Below the pieces are notes generated by a model. It had not been told where the DNA came from, did no database searches, and saw only the letters and a program-made list of their open reading frames with translations. Below are positions 18,192-27,588 of a stretch of 64,000 nt of DNA, piece after piece. Source of the DNA: Bacillus sp. 2B10 (GTDB lineage: Bacteria; Pseudomonadota; Alphaproteobacteria; Sphingomonadales; Sphingomonadaceae); the NCBI GenBank assembly GCA_003946805.1, contig RPSH01000016.1:21338-85337 (forward strand), in the 5' to 3' direction. The position numbers and the translations under genes are program-made. The stretch's first letter is position 1. Every line of letters begins with the position of its first letter.

Positions 18192-20201
18192 TTGTTCAAG
18201 AAGATTCTGGTCGCCAATCGCGGTGAAATCGCCTGCCGGGTGATGCGGACGGCCAAGCGGATGGGGATCGCGACCGTCGCGGTCTATTCCGACGCTGATG
18301 CGCGCGCGCCGCACGTCATGATGGCCGACGAAAGCGTCCGGCTGGGGCCGGCGCCTGCCGCGCAGAGCTATCTCGACCCCGAACTGATCCTGACCGCGGC
18401 ACGGGCGACCGGCGCGGACTGTATCCATCCGGGCTATGGTTTCCTGTCTGAGCGGGAGAGCTTCGCGCGCGCCTGTGCCGATGCCGGCATCGCCTTTGTC
18501 GGGCCGCCGCCGAATGCGATCGCGGCGATGGGCGACAAGATCGAATCGAAGAAGCTGGCGCAGGCCGCCGGCGTCAACGTCGTCCCCGGCTTTCTGGGGG
18601 AGATCGCCGATACCGAACACGCCGTCCGCATCGCCAGCGACATCGGCTACCCGGTGATGATGAAGGCATCGGCCGGCGGCGGCGGCAAGGGGATGCGCCT
18701 CGCGTGGAGCGAGCAGGACGTCCGTGAAGGCTTCGAGGCGACGAAGCGGGAGGGGTTGGCGAGTTTTGGCGACGACCGCGTCTTTATCGAAAAGTTTATC
18801 GAGAGCCCGCGGCATATCGAGATCCAGGTGCTGGGCGACCGGCACGGCAACATCGTCTATCTCGGCGAGCGCGAATGCTCGATCCAGCGCCGCCACCAGA
18901 AGGTCGTGGAGGAAGCGCCGTCGCCCTTCGTCACGCCCGCGATGCGCAAGGCGATGGGCGAACAGGCGGTCGCGCTGGCCCGCGCGGTCGGCTATCATTC
19001 GGCCGGCACCGTCGAACTGATCGTCTCCGGCGCGGACGTGACGGGGGAGAGTTTCTACTTCCTCGAAATGAATACCCGCCTGCAGGTCGAACATCCGGTG
19101 ACCGAGGAGATTACCGGCCTCGACCTCGTCGAGCAGATGCTGCGCGTCGCGGCGGGCGAACCGCTCGCCTTCACGCAGGATGACGTGAAGCTGACCGGCT
19201 GGTCGATCGAGAACCGCGTTTATGCCGAAGACCCGTATCGCGGCTTCCTGCCCAGCACGGGGCGGCTGACCCGCTACGATCCTGCCCGGACCGGGGACAA
19301 CGATGGCGTCCGCACCCGCGTCGACGACGGTGTCGTCGAAGGTGGTGAGGTCAGCATGTTCTACGACCCGATGATCGCCAAGCTCATCACCTGGGCCCCG
19401 ACCCGCGAAGCGGCGATCGATGCGCAGGTCGCCGCGCTCGACCGGTTCGAACTGGCCGGGGTCGGCAACAACATCGATTTCCTGTCGGCGATCATGCAGC
19501 ACCCCCGCTTCCGTGCGGGGGCGCTGACCACCGGTTTCATCGCAGAGGAATATCCCGAAGGTTTCCACGGCGCGCCGGCCGACGCGGCGTTGCTGCGGCA
19601 ACTGGCGGCGATCGCCGTCGTCGTCGATCTCGAACAATCGTACCGCGCCCGCTCGATCGACGGGCAACTGGGCAAGCAGGCGCCGCCCTCGACCGAACGC
19701 GTCGTCACCATCGGCGAGCATCGCTTCGACATCAGCGTCGACGGGTATGACGGGGGCCTGCTGGTCAATATCGACGGCGACGTGCCGCTCGACGTCGTGT
19801 TGCACTGGCGCCCGTCGCAGCGCGTCGTCACCGCGCGGATCGACGGCACCGAGCTGACCGCGCGCGTCGCCCGCACCATCGGCGGCTGGAAGCTGACCGC
19901 GCGCGGCGCGAGCCACGTCGTCCGCGTCCTGCCCCCCCATGTCGCGGCGCTGACCCGGCACATGATCGAGAAGGTCCCGCCCGACCTGTCGCGTTTCCTG
20001 CTGTGCCCGATGCCGGGCCTGCTGACCCGTGTCGAGGTGGCAGAGGGGCAGAAGGTCGAGGCCGGGCAACCGCTGGCGGTGGTCGAGGCGATGAAGATGG
20101 AGAATATCCTGCGCGCAGAACGCCCCGGCACCGTCGCGCGCATCGCCCATGCCGCGGGCGACAGCCTGGCGGTCGATGCGGTCATCATGGAATTCGAATA
20201 G
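18192..20201 (+). CDS. pccA: Propionyl/acetyl-CoA carboxylase biotin-carrying alpha subunit
   Basis: Protein of 669 residues with biotin carboxylase, a linker/BT domain and a C-terminal biotin carrier. Seen in order: KKILVANRGEIACRV, MKASAGGGGKGMR (ATP grasp), ECSIQRRHQKVVEEAPSP, FLEMNTRLQVEHPVTE, then the biotinylation motif VEAMKMEN near residue 635. It starts at TTG (GGGAGAGCGA-TTG); no better ATG is near. With PccB on the other strand it forms propionyl-CoA carboxylase. Biotin comes from the bio genes here and is attached by BirA (60.3 kb). Confidence 0.95.
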   Translation: MFKKILVANRGEIACRVMRTAKRMGIATVAVYSDADARAPHVMMADESVRLGPAPAAQSYLDPELILTAARATGADCIHPGYGFLSERESFARACADAGIAFVGPPPNAIAAMGDKIESKKLAQAAGVNVVPGFLGEIADTEHAVRIASDIGYPVMMKASAGGGGKGMRLAWSEQDVREGFEATKREGLASFGDDRVFIEKFIESPRHIEIQVLGDRHGNIVYLGERECSIQRRHQKVVEEAPSPFVTPAMRKAMGEQAVALARAVGYHSAGTVELIVSGADVTGESFYFLEMNTRLQVEHPVTEEITGLDLVEQMLRVAAGEPLAFTQDDVKLTGWSIENRVYAEDPYRGFLPSTGRLTRYDPARTGDNDGVRTRVDDGVVEGGEVSMFYDPMIAKLITWAPTREAAIDAQVAALDRFELAGVGNNIDFLSAIMQHPRFRAGALTTGFIAEEYPEGFHGAPADAALLRQLAAIAVVVDLEQSYRARSIDGQLGKQAPPSTERVVTIGEHRFDISVDGYDGGLLVNIDGDVPLDVVLHWRPSQRVVTARIDGTELTARVARTIGGWKLTARGASHVVRVLPPHVAALTRHMIEKVPPDLSRFLLCPMPGLLTRVEVAEGQKVEAGQPLAVVEAMKMENILRAERPGTVARIAHAAGDSLAVDAVIMEFE

Positions 20202-20236
20202 GCGGAACGATTTGCCCGCTGGCGGCTTGTCGGCGG

Positions 20237-21793
20237 GTGATCGTTTCATCAGCGCAACCATGGTGGCAGGCCGCCACCATCTATCAGATCTATCCGCGCT
20301 CCTTCGCCGACAGCGACGGCGACGGGATCGGTGACCTGAACGGCATCGCCGACCGGCTCGACTATCTGGTCGATCTCGGCATCGATTGCGTGTGGATCTC
20401 GCCGATCTATCCGTCGCCGATGGCCGATTTCGGCTATGACGTCGCCGACTATACCGGCATCGACCCGCGCTTCGGCACATTGGCCGATTTCGATGCGCTG
20501 CTGGAAAAGGCGCATGGGCGCGGCATCCGCGTGCTGCTCGACTTCGTGCCGAACCACAGCTCGGACCGGCACGACTGGTTCGTCGAGAGCCGGTCGTCGC
20601 GCGACAATCCGAAGCGTGACTGGTATATCTGGCGCGATCCGGCGGCGGACGGCGGGCCGCCCAACAACTGGATCAGCGATTTCGGCGGGCCGGCATGGAG
20701 CTTCGATCCCGCCACCGGCCAATATTATTCGCGCGCCTTCCTGCCCGAACAGCCCGACCTGAACTGGCGCAACCCCGACGTGCAGTCGGCGATGCTGGCC
20801 GCGATGCGCTTCTGGTTCGACCGCGGCGTCGACGGGTTCCGCATCGACGTGCAGTGGCACATGGTCAAGCACGCCGACTTCCCCGACAACCCGCCCAATC
20901 CCGACTATCGCGAGGGGATGGGCGACATGCACCGCGTGTTGCAGCACCATTCGACCGACCAGCCGGAGGTCCACGCCATCGCCACCGCGATGCGGCGACA
21001 GGCGGACGAATTCGGCGCGGTGCTGGTCGGCGAAATCTATCTGCCGATCCCCAGGCTGATGACCTATTACGGCACGCCGCAAGCCCCCGGCGTCCACCTG
21101 CCGTTCAATTTCCAGCTGATCGAGGCGAACTGGAATGCCGCCGAACTGGCAAAGCGCATCGTCGAGTACGAAGCGGCGCTGCCGGACGGCGGCTGGCCCA
21201 ACTGGGTACTCGGCAACCACGACCGCCCGCGCATCGCGACCCGCGTCGGCGCGGCGCAGGCGCGGGTGGCGGCGATGCTGCTGCTGACGCTGCGGGGCAC
21301 GCCGACGCTGTATCAGGGCGACGAACTGGGACTGGGCGATGCGCAGGTGCCCGCCGACAAGGTACAGGACCCGCGCGAACTGCGCGAGCCGGGGCTGGGG
21401 CTCGGTCGCGATCCGGTGCGCACCCCGCTGCCATGGACGGCGGAGGGCGGCTTCACCACCGGTGATCCGTGGCTGCCGATCGATCCGGCGCACCTGCCGC
21501 GCAATGCGCAGGTGCAGGCGGGCGACCCCGCATCGATGCTGTCGCTCTATCGCCGTCTGCTGGCGCTGCGCCGCGCCACGCCTGCGCTGGCCACCGGCGC
21601 GATCGGCGAGGTACGCGCCGACGGCGACGTGCTCAGCTACATCCGCAGCGACGGCACCGACCGCTACCGCATCGTGCTGAACCTCGGCGACCGGCCGGCC
21701 CCCATCGAACCCGGCCGGGTCATCCTGTCGACCCATGACGACACCGATCCTACCCTGCGCCCCGCTGAGGGCCGTATCCTGAAAGTCGACTGA
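20237..21793 (+). CDS. GH13 alpha-glucosidase / oligo-1,6-glucosidase family
   Basis: Protein of about 518 residues with the alpha-amylase (GH13) barrel. It starts with WWQAATIYQIYPRSFADSDGDG. The conserved regions are DFVPNHSSD, GVDGFRIDVQWH (nucleophile Asp), VGEIYLP (acid/base Glu) and VLGNHDRPR (transition-state Asp). The DSDGDGIGDL calcium-type loop and NLGD C-domain are typical of oligosaccharide alpha-glucosidases. The start is taken as GTG 20237, as no ATG lies near the family N-terminus. No signal peptide, so cytoplasmic. The stop overlaps the next start by one base (TGATG). Confidence 0.9.
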   Translation: MIVSSAQPWWQAATIYQIYPRSFADSDGDGIGDLNGIADRLDYLVDLGIDCVWISPIYPSPMADFGYDVADYTGIDPRFGTLADFDALLEKAHGRGIRVLLDFVPNHSSDRHDWFVESRSSRDNPKRDWYIWRDPAADGGPPNNWISDFGGPAWSFDPATGQYYSRAFLPEQPDLNWRNPDVQSAMLAAMRFWFDRGVDGFRIDVQWHMVKHADFPDNPPNPDYREGMGDMHRVLQHHSTDQPEVHAIATAMRRQADEFGAVLVGEIYLPIPRLMTYYGTPQAPGVHLPFNFQLIEANWNAAELAKRIVEYEAALPDGGWPNWVLGNHDRPRIATRVGAAQARVAAMLLLTLRGTPTLYQGDELGLGDAQVPADKVQDPRELREPGLGLGRDPVRTPLPWTAEGGFTTGDPWLPIDPAHLPRNAQVQAGDPASMLSLYRRLLALRRATPALATGAIGEVRADGDVLSYIRSDGTDRYRIVLNLGDRPAPIEPGRVILSTHDDTDPTLRPAEGRILKVD

Positions 21794-22803
21794 TGCGCAT
21801 CGCGATGATCGCCCCGATCGCGTGGCGCACCCCGCCGCGCCACTATGGCCCATGGGAACTGGTCACCAGCCTGCTGACCGAGGCGCTGGTCGCACGCGGG
21901 CTCGACGTCACGCTGTTCGCGACGCAGGACAGCCTGACCGCCGCGACCCTCGCCGGGGTGGTGCCTGCGCCTTATAGCGAGGACCCGTCGATCGACGCGA
22001 AGGTATGGGAGTTCGCGCACCTCGCCCATGTGTTCGAACGCGCCGGCGAATTCGACCTGATCCACAACCAGGCCGATTTCCCCGCCCACGCCTTTTCGGG
22101 CCTTGTCGACACGCCGATGGTCACCACCATCCACGGGTTCTCGTCCGACCGCATCCTGCCGATGTACGCGCCTTATCAGGACCGGGTGCGCTATGTCGCG
22201 ATCAGCGATGCCGACCGCCACCCGTCGCTGCGCTATGCCGCGACGATCCATCACGGCATCCCGCTCGACGACTTTCCGTTCGATGCGGAGGGCAGCGACG
22301 ACCTGCTGTTCTTCGGCCGGATGCACCCCGACAAGGGCGCGGCGGCAGCGGTCGCCGCGGCACAGGCCAGCGGACGCCGGCTGCACATGGCGGGCATCGT
22401 GCAGGACGACCGCTACTGGCGCGAGGAGGTCGAGCCGCATGTCGACGGCGAGCGCATCGTCTATCACGGCGCGGTCGGCGGCACCGCCCGCACCGACCTG
22501 CTGGGCCGGTCGCGCGCGTTGCTCCACCTGATCGGCTTCGACGAACCCTTCGGCCTGTCGGTCATCGAGGCGATGGCGTGCGGCACCCCGGTTATCGCGT
22601 ACAACCGCGGATCGATGCCCGAACTGATCGAACACGGCGTCAACGGCTTCCTCGTCGACACGCTCGATGAAGCCGTCGCCGCGATCGAGGGGGTAGGGGA
22701 GATCGACCGTGCCGACTGCCGCCGGATCGTCGCCGAACGCTTCTCGGTCGAGGCGATGGCGGAGCGCTATCACGCGCTGTACCGGTCGATCCTCGGCGGC
22801 TGA
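21793..22803 (+). CDS. GT4 family glycosyltransferase
   Basis: Protein of 336 residues with GT-B fold: an N-terminal acceptor half (RIAMIAPIAWRTPPRHYGPWELV, typical of GT4) and a donor half with FFGRMHPDKG and the E(x7)E-type motif in GFDEPFGLSVIEAMACGTPVIAYNRGSMPELI. It transfers a sugar from a nucleotide donor with retention; donor and acceptor are unknown. It is coupled to the GH13 gene, suggesting a shared role in a glucan or small oligosaccharide such as an osmolyte or storage sugar; this is inference. Confidence 0.88.
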   Translation: MRIAMIAPIAWRTPPRHYGPWELVTSLLTEALVARGLDVTLFATQDSLTAATLAGVVPAPYSEDPSIDAKVWEFAHLAHVFERAGEFDLIHNQADFPAHAFSGLVDTPMVTTIHGFSSDRILPMYAPYQDRVRYVAISDADRHPSLRYAATIHHGIPLDDFPFDAEGSDDLLFFGRMHPDKGAAAAVAAAQASGRRLHMAGIVQDDRYWREEVEPHVDGERIVYHGAVGGTARTDLLGRSRALLHLIGFDEPFGLSVIEAMACGTPVIAYNRGSMPELIEHGVNGFLVDTLDEAVAAIEGVGEIDRADCRRIVAERFSVEAMAERYHALYRSILGG

Positions 22804-22885
22804 GGTCGCACGGCGGCTGACCCGGCCAAACGGAACGTCGCCTCGGACCTTTCGCAACGATCGGCAACGGAGCCACGCACGGACC

Positions 22886-23012
22886 GTACCCCGGCGAAGG
22901 CCGGGGCCCAGTTGGGGGACGGCGGTGACGGATGGAAGAGCCTTTCCAACTGGACCCCGGCCTAAGCCGGGGTACGGATTGGCCACGTTTGCAGAAATCT
23001 CGATCAAACCTG
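22886..23012. repeat. Paired palindromic repeat plus B unit
   Basis: Left arm GTACCCCGGCGAAGGCCGGG... (22886-22915) and right arm CCCCGGCCTAAGCCGGGGTA... (ending 22975) form an inverted pair. A degenerate B unit (TTTGCAGAAATCTCGATCAA) follows at 22988-23007. Together they fill most of the gap between the convergent glycosyltransferase and bioA genes. Confidence 0.75.
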
Positions 23013-23062
23013 CCCTTGCTGTTCGAACACCAGGTTCGGAAGGGGGGGCATGATTAAACCGA

Positions 23063-24304
23063 TCAGGCGGCGTCGCACGCCTCGCCCAACGCGGCATAGA
23101 TCGCGTCCAGATCGGCATCGTCGATGCAGTAGGGCGGCATCACGTACAGCGTCGACCCCAGCGGCCGCAGCAGCACCCCCGCCTCGCGGAACCGCGCCAT
23201 CAGTCTGGGCGCACGGTCGGACAGATAGCCCTCGTCACCATCCAGCTCGAACGCCGCGATCGTCCCCAGCCGTCGCGGATTGGCCACCCGTCGATGCGTC
23301 GCCAGCGCCGCCAGCCGCACCGCCTGCCGTTCCCCCAGCGCCGCGACCCGCGCCGCCACCGGTTCCTCGCGCCAGATCGCCAGATTGGCGTTTGCCGCGG
23401 CGCACGCGACCGGATTGGCGGTGTAGCTCGACGAATGGAAGAACATCGTCGCCCGGTCCGGCCCGTAATGCGCCTGATAGATCGCCTCGCTCGCCATCGT
23501 CACCGCCAGCGGGATCGCCCCGCCGGTCAGCCCCTTCGACAGGCACATCAGGTCGGGCACGATTCCGGCCTGTTCGCACGCGGTCAGCGTGCCGGTGCGA
23601 CCCCAGCCGGTCATCACCTCGTCGGCGATGAACAGCACGCCGTGGCTCGCGCAGATGCGGTGCATCTCTGCCAGCACCGCCGGCGGGTACATCCGCATGC
23701 CGCCCGCGCCCAGCACCAGCGGCTCGACGATGAACGCCGCCGCACCCGCCCGCGCCGCTGCCTCCAGCGCGTCGTAGGTCGCCTGCTCGCGCCCCGCGTC
23801 GGGGAAGGGGATCGATCCGACATCGAACAGCAGCGGCGCATAGGCACGGTTGAACACGCCGCGCGCGCCGACCGACATCGCGCCGATGGTATCGCCGTGA
23901 TAGCCGTGATCGAGCACGAGGATGCGGTCGCGCGCCTCGCCCCGGTTGCGCCAGTACCCCAGCGCCATCTTCAGCGCGACCTCGACGCTGGTAGATCCCG
24001 AATCGGAAAAGAACACGCGGGTCAACGCGTTCGGCAGTATCGCGCGCAACCCGGCGGCCAACGTTTCGGCGGGCTCGTGGGTGTATCCGGCGAAGATGAT
24101 CTGGTCCAGCCGCCCCGCCTGTTCGGCGATCGCGGCGGCGATGCGCGGGTGGTTGTGGCCGTGGGTCGTCACCCACCATGACGAGATCGCATCGACGATC
24201 CGCCGCCCGTCCGCGCTCCACAGCGCCGCACCGTCGCCGCGCACGATCTGCGGGATCGGTTCGTTCAGCCCGTGCTGGGTGAAGGGATGCCACACCGCAC
24301 TCAT
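23063..24304 (-). CDS. bioA: Adenosylmethionine-8-amino-7-oxononanoate aminotransferase
   Basis: Protein of 413 residues, a class III PLP aminotransferase making 7,8-diaminononanoate (DAPA) with S-adenosylmethionine as amino donor. Signatures are VDAISSWWVTTHGHNHPRI, FFSDSGSTSVEVALKMA, DHGYHGDTIGAMSVG, FIADEVMTGWGRTG and the PLP lysine in MCLSKGLTGG. It is the last gene of bioF-bioD-bioA; its start overlaps the bioD stop (ATGA). It ends 50 bp from a repeat cluster. Confidence 0.96.
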   Translation of the reverse strand: MSAVWHPFTQHGLNEPIPQIVRGDGAALWSADGRRIVDAISSWWVTTHGHNHPRIAAAIAEQAGRLDQIIFAGYTHEPAETLAAGLRAILPNALTRVFFSDSGSTSVEVALKMALGYWRNRGEARDRILVLDHGYHGDTIGAMSVGARGVFNRAYAPLLFDVGSIPFPDAGREQATYDALEAAARAGAAAFIVEPLVLGAGGMRMYPPAVLAEMHRICASHGVLFIADEVMTGWGRTGTLTACEQAGIVPDLMCLSKGLTGGAIPLAVTMASEAIYQAHYGPDRATMFFHSSSYTANPVACAAANANLAIWREEPVAARVAALGERQAVRLAALATHRRVANPRRLGTIAAFELDGDEGYLSDRAPRLMARFREAGVLLRPLGSTLYVMPPYCIDDADLDAIYAALGEACDAA

Positions 24305-24924
24305 CGGAAATCCTCCACCGCGAACCCTTCGGCAAAGGCGCGCGCCAGACTGTGGGGGGTCAGTTCGGAGAGACAGGGCAACCGACCCAGCCGCCGCGTC
24401 GCGCCCAAACGGACGATCGTTTCCTCGCTGTCGGGCACCGCATCGCCGACGAACGCGACGCCCAGCAGCGGCACGCCGCGCGCGCGCAACGCCTCGATCG
24501 ACAACAGGCTGTGGTTGATCGTGCCGAGCGCGGTGCGCGCGACCAGCACCACCGGCCGCCGCCAGCGCGCGAACAGGTCGGCAAAGGTCGTGGTCCCGAC
24601 GATCGGCACCAGCACTCCGCCGGCCCCCTCCACCACCAGCGGCCCGGCGACCTGCGGCAACGCCAGCCGGTCGAGGTCGATCGTCACCCCGTCGATCGCC
24701 GCCGCGCGGTGGGGGGAACAGGGGGTAGCCAGCGCATAGGCTTCCGGCAGGATGCGCCCGGGTGCTACCCCCGCCAGCCGCGCGACCCGTTGCCGGTCGG
24801 TCCCGTCGTCGGTCCCGGCCTGTACCGGTTTCCAGTAATGCGCGCCGAGCGCCGCGGTCAGCGCGGCGGCGAACACCGTCTTGCCGACATCGGTATCGGT
24901 CCCGGTAACGACGATCACGGTCAT
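24301..24924 (-). CDS. bioD: Dethiobiotin synthetase
   Basis: Protein of about 207 residues that closes the ureido ring of DAPA using CO2 and ATP. The P-loop is GTDTDVGKT at residue 8; WKPVQAGTDD and VEGAGGVLVPI (Mg and substrate loop) follow. Start ATG 24924 overlaps the bioF stop and the stop overlaps the bioA start, so all three genes are translationally coupled. Confidence 0.95.
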   Translation of the reverse strand: MTVIVVTGTDTDVGKTVFAAALTAALGAHYWKPVQAGTDDGTDRQRVARLAGVAPGRILPEAYALATPCSPHRAAAIDGVTIDLDRLALPQVAGPLVVEGAGGVLVPIVGTTTFADLFARWRRPVVLVARTALGTINHSLLSIEALRARGVPLLGVAFVGDAVPDSEETIVRLGATRRLGRLPCLSELTPHSLARAFAEGFAVEDFR

Positions 24925-26075
24925 GCGAACTGCTCCAGAACCTCGCCCAGCGCGTCGATATCGGCTTCGTCGACGTTCAGCGTCACCGAAATGCGCAGCC
25001 GCGCGGTCCCCGCCGGTACGGTCGGCGGGCGGATACCGCGCAGGTCGAATCCGGCGGCCTGCACCGCCTGCGCCAGGCGCATCGCCCGGCCGTCGTCGCC
25101 GACGATCAGCGGCAGGATCTGCGTCCCCGTCACGTTCGCGCCGAGCGGCCCCAGCCGTGATCCGGCATGGGCTACCAGCGCCGCGAGCCGCTCGCGCCGC
25201 GCGGGCTGCTGCGCCAGCACCCGCAGCCCCGCACGCACCGCCGCCGCCATCACCGGCGACGGCGCGGTCGAGAAGATGAACCCGCGTGCCCGGTTGACCA
25301 GAAAGTCGATGACGACCGCCGGTCCGCACACCAGCGCGCCCTCGCTGCCCAGCGCCTTGCCACAGGTGCGCAGGGTGACGACGTTCGACTGCCCCTCCAG
25401 CGCGGCGGCAAGGCCGCGCCCCTGCGGCCCGAACACCCCGGTCGCATGTGCCTCGTCGATCAGCAGCATCGCATCGTGCCGCGCCGCGACCGCCGCCAGC
25501 GCATCCAGCGGCGCGCGGTCGCCGTCCATGCTGTAGAGGCTCTCGACCGCGATCCACGGACTGCCCGTGCCGCCCTGCCGCCGCCAGTCGCGGATCGCGT
25601 CGTCGATCGCCTGCGGATCATTGTGCCCCGCTGCGACCGCAGGCGCGCGCGCCAGCCGCATCCCCTCATGCGCGCTGGCATGGATCAGCGTGTCGTGGAC
25701 GATCAGGTCGCCGCGCTGCGGCAGCGTCGCCAGCAGCGCCGCATTCGCCGCGAAGCCGCTGGAGAACCACAATGCACGCTCGCTGCCGAAGAACGCGGCC
25801 GCCTCGTCCTCCAGCGCCTCGTGTTCGGCATGGTTGCCGCGCAGCAGCCGCGAGCCGCCCGACCCCACCGGCACGCCGCGCGCGATCGCTTCGGCCACGG
25901 CGTCGCGCAGCACCGCCGACCCCGCCAGCCCCAGATAATCGTTCGACGCGAAATCGCGGCCCGCGATCGGCATCAGCGACCGCCGCCGGTCGATCGCCGA
26001 CAGTCGCGCCAGATCGGCGGCGATCGGGCGCAGCGCCGGGGGCAGGGGGCTGGCAGGCTGTCGCTGGTCGGTCAT
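24921..26075 (-). CDS. bioF: 8-amino-7-oxononanoate synthase
   Basis: Protein of 384 residues, a PLP enzyme condensing pimeloyl-ACP/CoA with alanine. Typical features are FASNDYLGLAG near the N-terminus, GSGGSRLLRGNHAEHEALE, DEAHATGVFGPQGRG and the PLP-binding Lys in TLRTCGKALGSEGA. It is the first gene of bioF-bioD-bioA; bioB is elsewhere and bioC/bioH are not in the window. Confidence 0.95.
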   Translation of the reverse strand: MTDQRQPASPLPPALRPIAADLARLSAIDRRRSLMPIAGRDFASNDYLGLAGSAVLRDAVAEAIARGVPVGSGGSRLLRGNHAEHEALEDEAAAFFGSERALWFSSGFAANAALLATLPQRGDLIVHDTLIHASAHEGMRLARAPAVAAGHNDPQAIDDAIRDWRRQGGTGSPWIAVESLYSMDGDRAPLDALAAVAARHDAMLLIDEAHATGVFGPQGRGLAAALEGQSNVVTLRTCGKALGSEGALVCGPAVVIDFLVNRARGFIFSTAPSPVMAAAVRAGLRVLAQQPARRERLAALVAHAGSRLGPLGANVTGTQILPLIVGDDGRAMRLAQAVQAAGFDLRGIRPPTVPAGTARLRISVTLNVDEADIDALGEVLEQFA

Positions 26076-26200
26076 GGCGCCTCCGCCGGCCGGGTGCCGG
26101 GGCGACGCCCATATCGTCCGGCCCGGCGTGGCGCAAATCTGGGTCGCCGCGCGTTACGCCGCCAATGGCGCGGACCACGGATAAGGACTAGGCTCGATAC

Positions 26201-27457
26201 ATGGCAGAAACCGCACCTCAATCCGATCCGTCCCGGCCCCCCGTCGACCGGACGGGGGCGAGCGGGACGGCGGCGACGCCGCCGGCCGACCCGGTCGATG
26301 CGCTGGTCGATGCCCCGACCGAGGAACTGCGCCGCGACCGGCTGCTCGCCGCGCTGACGCTGATCGCCGGGATCGGTCTGGTGCTGGCGCTGCCGTTCGC
26401 GTTGCAGGCGGGCGCGCGCTTCTTCCTGCCGCTGACCGCCGCGATCGTGATCGCCATCGCGCTTGTCCCGCTGCTCGAATGGCAGGAACGGCACCGCGTG
26501 CCGGCCCCGCTCGCCGCGCTGTTCTGCGTCCTGCTGTTCCTGCTGGTCGCCAATGGCGCACTGGCGTCGATCGTCGTGCCGGCATGGGGCTGGGCCCAGA
26601 TCCTGCCCGACCGGATCGACCGGGTGCAGGAAAACGTCGCGCCGCTGATCGATTTCTACGCCAGTCTCGAAAGGTTCGTGAACGGCCTGATCGCCAATGT
26701 CGCGACCGCGCCCGCCAAGCAGACCGCCAGCAGCGTCGCCCCGCCGCAGTCGCTGCTCGACCTCGTCACCACCTCGGCGCCGTCGGCGCTGCTGGAGATG
26801 TTCTTCGCGATCCTCGTGATCTACTTCTTCCTGGCCGGCTGGACCGACCTGCGCCGCGCGGCGATTACCGGACGCAGCAGCTTCGGCGGGGCGATGGCGA
26901 CGGCGCGGGTGATCCAGAACGTCGTCGACGACACCTCGGCCTATCTCGGCACGATCACGCTCATCAACCTGATGCTGGGCGTCATCGTCGCGCTGGCGCT
27001 GTGGTATATCGGCATGCCGACGCCCCTGATGTGGGGCGGGATCGTCGCGCTGCTGAACTACGTGCCCTATCTTGGCCCCATCTTTGCCGCGCTGCTGCTG
27101 GCGCTGGGCGGGCTGATGACCTTTACCGATATCTGGTGGGCGCTGCTGCCCGCCGCGATCATGGTCGGCGCGCATCTGGTGGAAGCGAACGTGATAACCC
27201 CGCTGGTCGTCGGCCACCGCCTGACGATCAATCCGTTGATGATCCTCATCACACTCAGCTTCTGGGGCTGGGTCTGGGGCACGCCCGGTGCGTTGCTGGC
27301 GGTGCCGCTGCTCATCATCATCCAGACGGTGCTGAAGGGCGCGGGCAAGCCCGACATCGCCGGCTTCCTGTTCGAACACGGCACGCTGGTACAGGATGTG
27401 CCGCCGCCGTCGCGAAATCCGCCGGGAGCCGTTGACAGCCCCGGCAGCGCTCCGTAA
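26201..27457 (+). CDS. AI-2E family (TqsA/PerM) membrane transporter
   Basis: Protein of about 418 residues with roughly eight membrane segments: a hydrophobic pair near residues 45-90 (LLAALTLIAGIGLVLALPF; FLPLTAAIVIAIALVPLLEW), a soluble middle and a C-terminal block (MLGVIVALALWYIGMP, LPAAIMVGAHLVEANVITP). The conserved YVPYLGPIF and LWGTPGALLAVP-type motifs mark the family, which includes autoinducer and ion exporters; the substrate is unknown. The N-terminal 45 residues are Pro/Thr-rich. A tRNA promoter overlaps its 3' end. Confidence 0.88.
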   Translation: MAETAPQSDPSRPPVDRTGASGTAATPPADPVDALVDAPTEELRRDRLLAALTLIAGIGLVLALPFALQAGARFFLPLTAAIVIAIALVPLLEWQERHRVPAPLAALFCVLLFLLVANGALASIVVPAWGWAQILPDRIDRVQENVAPLIDFYASLERFVNGLIANVATAPAKQTASSVAPPQSLLDLVTTSAPSALLEMFFAILVIYFFLAGWTDLRRAAITGRSSFGGAMATARVIQNVVDDTSAYLGTITLINLMLGVIVALALWYIGMPTPLMWGGIVALLNYVPYLGPIFAALLLALGGLMTFTDIWWALLPAAIMVGAHLVEANVITPLVVGHRLTINPLMILITLSFWGWVWGTPGALLAVPLLIIIQTVLKGAGKPDIAGFLFEHGTLVQDVPPPSRNPPGAVDSPGSAP

Positions 27458-27460
27458 AGG
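27432..27460 (+). promoter_or_regulatory. Promoter of the first tRNA-Asp gene
   Basis: TTGACA (27432-27437), 17-base spacer, TAAAGG (27455-27460), 18 bases before the tRNA. It lies inside the end of the transporter gene; the TAA of the -10 box is that gene's stop codon. The second tRNA-Asp has the same arrangement (TTTACA-17-TACAGG, also 18 bases away), which supports it. Confidence 0.7.
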
Positions 27461-27478
27461 CCGCCTCCTCGCTAGAGA

Positions 27479-27555
<77 letters not shown>

Positions 27556-27588
27556 CGGCGCATCACAGGATGCGCCGCTCGCGGACCC

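Noticed and set aside
17259..20480. Very long open frame on the minus strand opposite bioB, pccA and the GH13 gene
   Set aside because: The opposite strand codes for highly conserved enzymes; the antisense frame is Arg/Gly/Asp/His-rich nonsense produced by high GC and codon bias.
24301..25557. Fusion of bioD with an upstream coding segment in the same frame
   Set aside because: The frame upstream of bioD ATG 24924 is an antisense-like shadow of bioF; the ATGA overlap gives the real start.
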